A DNA stretch of 64,000 nucleotides, taken from positions 434,001 to 498,000 of the forward strand of contig JANCIK010000002.1 in assembly GCA_028532985.1 (NCBI GenBank). Reading direction: 5' to 3'. The stretch comes from Stropharia rugosoannulata. Lineage: Eukaryota > Basidiomycota > Agaricomycetes > Agaricales > Strophariaceae. Both the position numbers and the translations under genes were made by a program. This document shows positions 24,929 through 34,883 of the stretch, in pieces (position 1 is the first letter of the stretch; each line of letters starts with the position of its first letter). The notes under the pieces are model-generated. The model saw nothing but the letters and a program-made list of their open reading frames with translations. It did no database searches and was not told the origin of the DNA.

Positions 24929-27900
24929 TTATGCATGTACAGTGAGGTTACCGGTCTGGAACGCTTGATCACTGGTTCCAACTTTGATTGTAAACGTTCC
25001 GGGCTCTACAACCCAAGCATTGCTTGTCGACCACACTGCCAACTGAGATGAGAGGACCTTAATCGATACCGTCACCGATTTGCCAGCCCTTTAACATAAA
25101 ATTAATGTTGAACTCAATGTACTAGAAGATTACTTACGGAATATCGACTTTCTGGAATCCAACCAATTCTTGGTTTGGAGTAACGGCAGAACTAACAAGA
25201 TCTGTTGCATACACCTAAAGAAGAAGAAAAAGGTTGAAGCAAATTTAGAAGTAATAATTATAGAATTACCTGGACAACCTCCTTCCCATCTACGGACCCT
25301 GAATTGCGAACCGTAACTGTAACAGTGAAGTCTTGCGTTGTACTGATAGTTGAAGGGGAGATTGACAATCCGGAACTAACACCCAAGTCAAGCCAGGTCC
25401 TTCAGTTTATAAACAGTGAAATACACTCGCTAATCAAATGTTGTGTAGCTCAAACCGTGACCGAAGCTCCACAACGGAACGGGAGTGTCGAGCACATACT
25501 ATATTAATGCGCACTGTCATGACATCTGTGCAGATCCTTAATGAAACGACAAACCTGGTGCCCGAATTCAAGCGTGCCATTCGCCAGAATCTGTCCCGGG
25601 TCGGTGGGTCGACTTCCTTTGAGATAATTGTAGAACACAGGAGTGGTGCCGACGGATCGAGGGAAAGAAACGGGGAGTTTCCCTGTCAAAAGGCAATTAT
25701 TAAGATGGGGATCTCATGCGATCGGCATGCCGAAGCTACCTGAGGGATTGACAGCCCCGAAGATGACCTCCGCGATTGCAGAACCTAAGCGGAGCAGTGA
25801 GCTATGTTGCGCAGACTAACGGTGACCGAGGATCAAAACTGCTCTCACCTCCATATTCGCCCGGATAGAACTGTTGGATGACTGCGTCCGCGTCTGCCGA
25901 GGAGAAAACAAAATGCTACGTTGAGTGTAAGCATTGATAACGGAGCAGGGTACGCGCACTCTCTTGGATCCAAGGCTCGGCTACTGGTTTACCGCTGACG
26001 AGGACCACGACGGTTGGCTTGCCCGCTGCTTTAACAGCCTGAACAAGTTGTAACTGAGCGCCCACGAGTCCGAGATCAGACAGATCAACGTGCTCGCCAG
26101 TAGTTGCATTTGTCCCGGGCGCCCAAAGGTTAGTCTGATCCAAACTCCAAGTACCAACCTATTGTACAGGCAAGATTCAGTAATAATAACTGAGAGTGTA
26201 ATGTTGAACTTTCCATGACTATAGCAACATCCGAATCTTTAGCAGCCTGTACTGCTTCAGCAAAGCCTGACTGATCATTTGACCAAAGTTCGCATCCTTG
26301 CGCAAAGTTGATTGTCGTTGAGCTAGACCTGTTCCCCAAGAACTGTTTGAAGCCATCGAGCGGAGAGATACCGGCTTGCGACGCGTTAAGGAATACATAG
26401 TCACCAAACTGTGAAGAGTTATCATCAAGTTTTTGAGTCCTTAATTGAAAGACATACAGTCACGCGGTTGACTTGTGGGCCAATAAGGGCGATAGACCCA
26501 ATGTTTTCCTTGAGCGGTAGCAAATTCTCATGATTTTCGAGAAGCACGATGCTTTCAGTGTCAGCTTGGGCGAGGATGACCTTCGACGCGGGAGTGCGGA
26601 TAGTTGACATATAGTCAGCATACGGGTAGGGGTCTTTCATGCAACGTCAGTGGAATCAAATGAAGAATGTGATGGATCCCCTACTTTCAAAAAGACCAAG
26701 GGAGAATTTGGTACGGAGCATGGTAGCGACCGTTGTATCAACGTACTTGATATCCACAGTACCAGCTTTGATTTGATCTAGGTAAAGCATACTGATCAGT
26801 CCCATTCCTCGCAACATGCGCGAATAAGCTCACCGGGCAGCGTCAAGAATGTGTAGCTACCTAGATTACGTGTGAGCGACAACCATGGCTGAATCCTGAT
26901 GCACTCACCACCTCCCATTTCACCACTGAGCCCGTTCTCTATCACAGTCTTCGCGGCGCACTCCCTTGTATCGCACGTCCCATGAAGTGTAATTAGAAGA
27001 TCGGGGGACCCAGCATCTGTCGTGACCCAATTGTTGAATCCCCATTCATTTCGTAACTAGAGAATGATGTTAGATAGGAGTAGCAATCACTTGCGACTAC
27101 AGAACTTACAATATCAGTGAGGAGGTCTATCCCAAGTAGTCAGATTATGAGCGGACAACAGATCATAGTGGATACATACGGCTGTTCGCAATAGCAGGGA
27201 TACCATCGTAGCTTGAATACGCGGTCATGATAGCTAAACTCTGGACGCATGCGCGGTTGAACGGCTTCAAGTAGTATGTCCTCAGTTCCCGTTCACCGCC
27301 AGAAACCTGGGCGATGTTCCTGTGGGACACATAGTTAATTACATCATATGAAGAGTGGAATGATGTAGACGCACAGGCCTCCTTGCGGACTACCAAAGGC
27401 AGCAAAATGTTTACACGTAGCAGCCATTCGAGCAGTTGCGGTGCTGCTTGCATTCCTTCGCCGTCCACTTTGCAGCCCAGTGACGTAGGCGTTTCCCATT
27501 TCGCCGGTGAGGAATGGGTCCTCACCAAAGTTCTCTTCTACTCGACCCCAACGCAGCTCCCGGGACAGATCCAAAACGGGAGCAAATATTTGGGACATTC
27601 CGAGGCCCTCAGCCTCATCTGCGACTACGCTGGACACATTGGACACCAGAGCTGGGTTGAACGACGCTGCAAGACCGATCGGGGATGGGAATATTGTCCC
27701 CTTGTTTGTAAATCCATGAAGACCTTTAAAATATATGAGCAAAGAGCACTGGACCGTGACAAGTCCACTAACCTTCAGACTGGAACATAGCAGGGATACC
27801 AAGGGTAGTGTTCTCCATGAGGTATTTTTGACCGATCGTAACGCCGTAAACGAACTTATCATACGGCATAAGATAGCCTCCCCAAATACTACCACTCTTC

Positions 27901-28326
27901 TGAGCCATCATCATCTCCTGCACAGACAAATGAGAGGCGATAAAAGGAGATGATGTAGATGTCGCACCAGCCCAGTTTGATTGTAGGTAAGAGTGTCGTC
28001 TAAGGGATCATTTAGGTCCATCCATCCATCCAAGTCTCCTTGAATTCTGAAGAAACAATTAGTCATGGGCCGCATTGCCGCAATGGGATGAAAGGAACAT
28101 ACAACTGAGAAACTTTTTCCTCGACAGTCATACGAGGTAACAGGTCATTGACGCGATCTTCGATGGAAGCTTGTGGATTTTTGTAAATGGGTAACGAACC
28201 ATCGAGATTCTCGCCTCTCGCTTCAAGAGAGAAATGAAGGTCGCTACGTACACTGAACGTGCTATCTGCAAGAACGTGTAAACACGAAATTAGTGCCAGG
28301 AGCACTGAGAATGACTTGGAAGTCAT
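24929..28326 (-). CDS. GH3 beta-glucosidase, secreted, with two apparent lesions
   Basis: Family 3 glycoside hydrolase, expected to release terminal beta-linked glucose outside the cell. My model has 19 exons (28326..28103, 28046..27968, 27917..27773, 27723..27375, 27319..27180, 27126..27110, 27056..26909, 26860..26834, 26777..26685, 26633..26458, 26408..26214, 26158..25960, 25893..25849, 25784..25740, 25682..25555, 25498..25425, 25375..25270, 25214..25138, 25088..24929), totalling 809 codons. It starts with a signal peptide (LLALISCLHVLA). The (beta/alpha)8 domain carries the expected nucleophile D332 in VTTDAGSPD. The sandwich domain (ENLLPLKENIGSIALIGP, then VGTWSLDQTNLW) and a C-terminal FnIII-like domain follow. 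Two positions do not splice or read cleanly: the donor after exon 11 reads GAAAGT instead of GTAAGT, and exon 16 holds an in-frame TAG (25432..25430) just after SYTTFD. The gene may be defective, or the sequence may contain errors. Confidence 0.85.
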
Positions 28327-28385
28327 CTTGATTATACAAGTTGCCGTGTAGGGGTTGAGGGCCTCGCATTACCAAAACGTAACCA

Positions 28386-28393
28386 CTTTTATA
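28386..28393 (-). promoter_or_regulatory. TATA box of the GH3 gene
   Basis: TATAAAAG on the minus strand, about 60 nt upstream of the GH3 start codon. Confidence 0.6.
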
Positions 28394-30069
28394 CGTCAGG
28401 CCTATTTTCCTTAAGGAGAGAAAATCGTTTCGAAAACAGTCGAGCTCGTTCTATCCTTGAAGGTGCCCGCTGGCGCACCAAATCTAGGAATTACGACAAG
28501 CACCTGATCGACGTTTCGCGAGGTCCTGTTTTCCGATGGCGAACATTGCGGCCCGCAATAAGTTGTTTTACCCCGATGTTTCCCCGTCGTTGCTTCTTAA
28601 ACAATGCCCCATGTGTGGCTTTAAGCGATTTGTGGAGCATACATATGTCCAGACGAACAATGGTATGTTCAGACAGGACTTGCTGACCCTAGAAGTAGAT
28701 TAATTGCTGGCTAATGAATCGAGGCCAACGAAAAAAGTGCTTACTGGAAGCAAAACAATATTGAAAGTGCATATATCTGGGGGAGGATGTCTAAAGTCGG
28801 GCTTAAGACGGAGAAATATGCAAAGGATGACATTGCATTGGACGCAGACAGAAGCAAGGTTGACCTAGAGAAACCACATGCAATAATTAGTCATTGCCAA
28901 TGCTGATACACAAAATTTAGGCGGGACATACTCTGAAGCACTCTTAGACTTAACCTCCTACGACACGCTCAAACTGACGAGTTTTACGCCGATTTCAGCT
29001 AGAGTCAGACGGTAGCGGGCTGCAATAGGCTGCTCACCCAGTTTTCTCTTGACTTCCGCGTTGCTTTCGCGTCCAACATTTCGCGTTGCATTCACTCAGC
29101 GTAAAGCTTCGTCATCAAGTAGCAATTCGCAAAAAAAAACTGATATTCAAGATCGTTAGTCGTGTAGGTGACCACGCAAGTCGGTACTGGGAGCCACGAC
29201 GTGCAAGGGTTGGATAAGCATAAGTCAATCGAAACCCAAATGAAAGCGTTGACCTCTTGCTGACCTCGAACTCCTGAGTCGGCATCCCGGCACCATCATC
29301 GGTCGCATTCAACCGAGGCTCCGAGCTGCCAGCCGAAGTGATCATACTTAGGGGTACAAGCAGGAAAGTAAGAGACGTTCCACATTGCAGAGAGATACAT
29401 ATTCAAGGCTTTGCCGCAGGTCCCTTTCTGCCGCCTTACTTTCATTACACTTTCAACTAAATTAGTTATACTCATTTTATACTTTTCATTAAATTTTAGT
29501 CAAACTTGAGTAGTATTATAGTACTCGTCGTGTATAGTAGTGAGCACATGGTGGACTGAGAAGCGAGAAAAGCTCAGAGTGCACAATGCGCCCAGATTCT
29601 GAAGGAATTGATGACCTCGTCGGACGAATCGTGAATACATACATATGCGCAGTTCAAGTTCAGCGCTCATTGACAGCGCTCAGCAGCTAGCGGCACCTAT
29701 TACCAACTTATTACAGTGCCTGACCTTGGCTCAAATACCAAACCCCTGGCACGTAGTTGTTTCATATTTCCTGGCTTAGACTCAAACGCGATGAAGGCCT
29801 GTTGCATTAATAAGACCACGTTAAGCCTGATCGAAGGTGTAAAGTCAAAGACAAGCCACTGCCCAGCAATGGTGAGCAATTGTAACTCTCCGTATTCCAG
29901 GAGTACAACAGGGATCTCGTTCATATTACAAGCTATAATAATAGATAGAAAATACAAAATTAGGCGATAATTACAGTGGCAATATGAAGTCGTGCAGTAC
30001 ACCTGACAGCGAAATGATACACTAATTAGAAATAGGACGATATACAACCCACATAATTTGCAACAGACT
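28394..30069. other. Intergenic between GH3 promoter and heme peroxidase 3' end
   Basis: Only small unsupported open frames are present. A 55-codon plus-strand frame (28536-28703) holds CPMCGF. A 115-codon minus-strand frame (29700-30047) and an 84-codon plus-strand frame (29716-29970) overlap each other. None is convincing as a gene. Confidence 0.4.
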
Positions 30070-30952
30070 TTAAAGCTTTTCGTTCGATATCATTGATGAG
30101 GCAGCAGTTGAGGAGGAAGCAGTTGACTGAGCAGCTTCCTGCCGAAATTGCTTCGCAGCGTTTCGAATTTGTTTGGATCTGTTTTTAACATCGATCAGGC
30201 CCTGGACGTGGTCAGGCTTCCAGCCATCTGGAAGGCGCTCCTCAGATATCCATCTGCGGAAGTAGTCAACAGGGATGCCGGTTTTCGTTTTGGTCTTTGT
30301 CTCCCATACGCCCAAGATGATGGCCATCTCCCCTCGTGCTATCTCAGCATGCACGCTGTCAATGGGCCGACATTCATCTTCTCTCCGAATCCGCGAGCGC
30401 GCAATGTCTTCGTAGTTAAGCAAGAACGTCGCATCAGGGTCTGAGCTCATCTCCATGTCTTTTTGGGTGGGTCGAATGTCCCGAATCAAGCTTTCCACCA
30501 GCTTTGGGTCAATGGCAATGGGGGCGTATTTTTGGCCCTTGGGAGTGTCGTGGTGCACGAGACTTGCATCGTGTTCGACGGCGTTGTGCAGCCCAATTTT
30601 GTCGAGGGAAATACGACGCCCAAATTGATGGATCATAATGAAACCGACGTAGGACAAGAAGTAGGCTAACGGCGATGATAGGCCATAGCACTTCTTCAGA
30701 CCGCGCGTGATATCTTGAGCGCTCACATTCTTCCCATCGCGTGCACTAAACAGCTATAGTCAGGCAGGATCCTCGCGGGAAGTTACACTAGACCCACATA
30801 TAACCGTGATTCGCCATCGTGTTCAATGCTGGGCAAGGGGATCGCATGTCGCCTGGCTGGGCTGGACGGAACTCATGAGCGTCTCCCGTTACAGGGCACT
30901 TCTTTCCACCGCGAAGATGGTTGACCGGAGGGTGGTTGACCGGAAGAGACAT
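30070..30952 (-). CDS. Chloroperoxidase/aromatic-peroxygenase family heme-thiolate protein
   Basis: Member of the heme-haloperoxidase (PF01328) family, which holds chloroperoxidase and unspecific peroxygenases. These use H2O2 to halogenate or oxygenate organic substrates. Two exons (30952..30798 and 30745..30070) with a 52-nt intron give 276 aa. The proximal heme ligand motif is PCPALNTMANHGYI, with C40 as the expected thiolate. The intron cuts through this motif right after GY. The distal signature EHDASL (E109-H110-D111) follows at the expected distance, and the C-terminal half contains the usual YFRRWISEERLPDGW-type segment. No signal peptide is visible at MSLPVNHPPVNHL; secreted peroxygenases have one, so this copy may be intracellular or start elsewhere. 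Start chosen because it directly precedes the conserved GGKKCPVTG-HEF block and lies about 90 nt after a TATA box. Substrate cannot be inferred. Confidence 0.87.
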
Positions 30953-31044
30953 CGATGAGATGGTCGTAAAAGAACGAAAACAATGACAGGGAAGGGGATG
31001 CGTCCTGACTTGACGACTGGAGCGCTGTGCCCATTGCAGAGCAC

Positions 31045-31058
31045 CCTTATATATAGGC
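31045..31058 (-). promoter_or_regulatory. TATA box of the heme peroxidase gene
   Basis: CTATATATAAGG on the minus strand, about 93 nt upstream of the chosen start codon. Confidence 0.6.
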
Positions 31059-32391
31059 TCGGTTTCGGGATACGCCAAGAACCGCTGGGAACGGTTGGTA
31101 CTTTTTATAGAATGTAACTGATATATCCTATGTATCACCATTGACGGCTTTGTCGGTTGTGAAATTGCTCCGTGGTGGCTATACTCTAAGGTCTTAGCCT
31201 TACAATACCAAGTTGATAACAATATATTGGATGTTTTGTGCATTAACTATGCACTGTGCAGAAAAGATGGGTGCACACCTCGCAATTCTGCTGGGTATAC
31301 CCATGTACTTAGATTGCTGTGTTTACGTGCATGAGGACTTCTGGACCCCACGCCCCTACTCGGGTTTATCACACCATCGGCATGAAAGTTCAGCGAAGGC
31401 ACATCTGGCGCTAAACGAAGCAAATCCCCTGAAAAAACATACAAAAATATGTCAAATGTGGCTTTCTTAGGCACCGCACTGATAGATGGAATGTAACATG
31501 ATGTTCTAGTCAGGAACGCGTATTGCATATGACCTCCTCGTATTCTTACCAAGCGTCCACATTGGCTGTCTATAAATACGGTCAGGTAAGCCTTGTGGGT
31601 TACGTACTACGATAGACTAATGTATGGTCTAGATTCGTCCCTTTTTAATCGTCTGACACGAATAAGCGCCCATCAATGTTTAGGCTGATGAAAATTCTCC
31701 TGTTTCACACCGGAGATTATCGAAGGGAACAGGTTTCGTGCACTGACTGAGCCTCAGGCCTCAAGCTTAGACGCTCGTAGTACTTCTCAAGGTTCGGTTC
31801 ATATAGATAGTAGTTTAATTAATCATAGCGAAAGATAATTGAATCGACTAGGTGCTGAGGTTTAGCGCTTAGCGCTTAACTGAAGTAGGGGAGTAAGCGG
31901 CGTATGTGGTTATGGAAGTCCGTTAGGTTTTCAGGGAGGTGATTACTCTTGTAATAATTATTCTTCTGCCTGTCGAAAGACTGAATCCTATAGCAGGAAG
32001 TCTCATTAACCTGAAGGCTGGCACAAAAGAAAAGCGAGTTGTAATTACAGGAGCACTTGCTGTCGACCATTTTCGCTGGATTTGCCCAGTGCTAAAGGGC
32101 GTCGGAAATGATATCTAGAGGTATATTTTGTTGTCAGTTTTTTACTATGTTTCAACATGATAGCAGCTCGTACAGATATCTGTGGAGGAGGACGCTCAAA
32201 TTGTATCACGGAGCTATGTCCTCGAGATCTTCCTGTCGTTTCCAGGAATACTAAACTTCTTTGTGGACGTGTATTGAGTCTGTGACGGAGACAGATGCGG
32301 TATTAATTCAACATACTTATATAAGTAATGGACGTCTACGTGGAATATCACTTACGCAACTAACAAAGAGTTAGCGTAGACTTTGGGGCGG
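31059..32391. other. Intergenic, no gene seen
   Basis: Open frames of up to about 100 codons overlap on both strands between 31.2 and 31.55 kb without a recognisable domain. The rest is AT-rich sequence downstream of the DUF6534 gene. Confidence 0.4.
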
Positions 32392-33648
32392 TTAGTTATC
32401 CCTGAGTCCGTTGAACGAAGTTAAACAGGAATCACATTTTGCTAGTACGACATACACGCCGAACCAAACCACTATGTAAGGTGATCAGTTTGGTGCACTC
32501 GTGACCTATACACAGACTCACTGTTTCCCATAGTCTGAAACTAGTAAATTTGGTAGACAAGAATTAACGGGGAACGGATAGGGAACGGTTGAAATGGTAT
32601 GCTCACGCAGACAATAACAGCAACAGAGGCCAAGCTATAAATAGAACATCAACGGTTAGTGGCAGGGGCGTCGCATTTATTGGAGCAAGAGGTGAATAAC
32701 TTACCTGGTCAAGATTCCAGTCTCTGCGGATTGCACATAAAAATATGAAGAGGAAATCGAATGAATATACGTACGCAATGACCAGCGGATAAGTCGATTA
32801 AGTACTACTGTTGTCCTACATATGAATTACAGTATCAATATCATGTGGACATGCGTTTCTAAAACACGTACGACTTTGAGTTCATGGGGGAAAAGAGTAA
32901 TCTCAGGTAGTAGGACATAGAAGCAGAGATTAACACATCTGCAGCTGCACCTACTGCCAGAGAGGATGTGATAAGCCAGCTGAAGTGTGCCACAAATGGC
33001 ACTCCGTTTGGGGTATTTGGGACATCCAGGTAACATTTGACTGTGAGGTAAAATCCACCTAAGAAGCGCAAGAAAGAGAGTGTACAGCAAATTGACGCCA
33101 TTGTGTATCTCTGAGACAGCCTCAGGATGCGAAAGCAGAAGAAAATCTGACTTCATATGTCAGACAACGTAATTTTAGGGGAAGTTACATTAACCCGCCT
33201 GTACAGCAATGGTGATTATAGTTTCAATGGCTACCGTCGTTGCCAGAGGAAAGGAGTTTGGTTGAGCCGTTGTGTATCTGGTTATGGTGTCGTAAAATAT
33301 GGTTTGAGATGCTGTAAACGAATGCGATGCCTCGAGAAAACTATGAACAATTTCCCTCAAATAGTGACCTTGAAGCATATGATTTTGCGTACAGTATTAG
33401 CCCGACCTACAGTGTAGATGTAATTACCAGCAGTACTCAGATACGTGTATTTACTGACTCACCAAAACCTTTATCCCTAGGGTGTCTTCACCACGCTTGC
33501 TGTAGTATGTGTAACCTTGTGCAAGTGAAAGGCCAAATAACACAAGGGAAATAAATGTTGCCACTTCCACGGCGCCTAAATCCCCATTTGACTGGAGAAT
33601 GAATGTTGAATGGAGCTTTCTCGCCGGGAACAAGTCTTCCTCGGACAT
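32392..33648 (-). CDS. DUF6534-type seven-helix membrane protein
   Basis: Basidiomycete-expanded multi-pass membrane protein family of unknown function. The nine exons are 33648..33463, 33406..33393, 33340..33199, 33146..32872, 32815..32775, 32723..32705, 32634..32607, 32534..32522 and 32471..32392. They sum to 798 nt, giving 265 aa, and three are only 14, 19 and 13 nt. The family layout is visible in order: GAVEVATFISLVLFGLSLAQGYTYY (helix 1), FLEASHSFTASQTIFYDTITRY, the TTVAIETIITIAVQ helix, FFCFRILRLS, SFLRFLGGFYLT, WLITSSLAVGAAADVLISASMSYYL (the DUF6534 core), LNRLIRWSLQTGILTS, and a final VWFGVYVVLAK helix with LTSFN near the end. Intron 3 most likely has a GC donor (CAG|GCGGGT) because this restores VQ-IFFCFRI exactly. 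No function is proposed; a role in membrane signalling is only a guess. Confidence 0.83.
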
Positions 33649-34883
33649 TCTGTTATGTGAGATATTGATTTAGGCGAATAAAAACTCTTAGTTGGGGGTA
33701 TACTACTTACCTTGTAATAGTTTTAAAAGATAAGATGATGGTATGTTATCACAATGCACACAGCGGTAAGGCTATTATAACGCTTTCTCCCCTCAAAAGT
33801 GCATTTCGCGTTGCGCTCCAAAAGGTTTCTTTATGAGAGTAGTCAGGTAATGCAGTGCATCTTCTACATCAATCAATAGAGCGCCAGCTGCTCTATAGCA
33901 ATCTATCATGAAAGCGTCACGCAGAGAAGTACATTTTGTGAGAGAAATGTATCGATTATCACCCAGACTTTTCGGAAGCGGCAAGTTTCTTGTAGGAGCC
34001 ACAAGAATTATCATAATACTAACTAGGTTACTACGGGGATGCAGACGCTTGTAGACTTTTTGTGCTTTCAAAGAGCGAATATAGTGCATGCAAAATATTC
34101 AGAACTCACGCCTGTCCACGAGAATCCAATTCCACTAGAGATCAAATTGGTCAAACTCGGATCCATGAGAGCGACAACCATCATCAGTCGACACGCAACT
34201 AATTACAATGCACCAACAATGCGCCGAAGTGCCTATGCCAGGCGCGTTGATAGATGTACATCATGCCTGCTGTAAGAGGAGTACATTTACAGCCTCATAC
34301 ATTTACTCAACACTCTATGTACTGTAAATGTACTGGGCTTAAGAAAAATTAGTAATGGGTGTCCAAGGTCCTTCAATGTGCCGAGATGGCATCAAAGTTC
34401 GGCAAGTATGTACTGTCGGCACACTCTCTGACGACATCAAATTTTGTCATTAATATTTTACATTAACAACTCCTTGTCATTTTCGCAAACATAATTATGT
34501 AAGTAATTGATACATGCCCGCCGCCCGGTGCCTCAGGTGTATGCAGCCCCGGGCCGTTGTATTTTGCCCGCCTGACTCTCGCTTCTGGCCCAATTCTGAC
34601 CTCAACGTTACCTTAACGTGGTTCCAGAAGGCGACGAGAAGTTCTCGAGCACCAACAGGTGTATTTAACGGCTTGTTGGACCTTAAGGGTACGATATTGC
34701 ATTGATCTTTCTCTTGTCTTTCTCCTGTTTTAATTAGTGTTGAACATTTCACTGACTTGTGTTGGACTGATTATAGGTGTGAGTTTGCTTTTTGGCAATT
34801 GGTTGCACCGTTCAGGATCGTAAGTTATCAAGTTATTAAGGCGACCACCTATCTTAATGCTCTTTGCGCATCGTTTTAGTAAG
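33649..34883. other. Divergent intergenic between DUF6534 and GH92 genes
   Basis: Shared upstream region of two divergently transcribed genes. It holds a perfect 12-bp inverted repeat at 34281-34292 and 34322-34333. No coding sequence can be supported; the open frames here are short and overlap on both strands. Confidence 0.45.
34281..34333. repeat. Perfect 12-bp inverted repeat with 29-nt loop
   Basis: GTACATTTACAG at 34281-34292 is matched by CTGTAAATGTAC at 34322-34333. It could form a hairpin or be a paired protein-binding site in the GH92/DUF6534 intergenic region. No transcription unit is evident around it. Confidence 0.6.

Noticed and set aside
28536..28703. 55-codon plus-strand frame with a CPMCGF zinc-knuckle-like pair
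   Set aside because: Only one CxxC pair and no second metal-binding half or continuation by splicing.
29700..30047. 115-codon minus-strand frame just downstream of the heme peroxidase
   Set aside because: Overlaps an opposite-strand frame of similar quality. No domain and no splice connection to the peroxidase gene.
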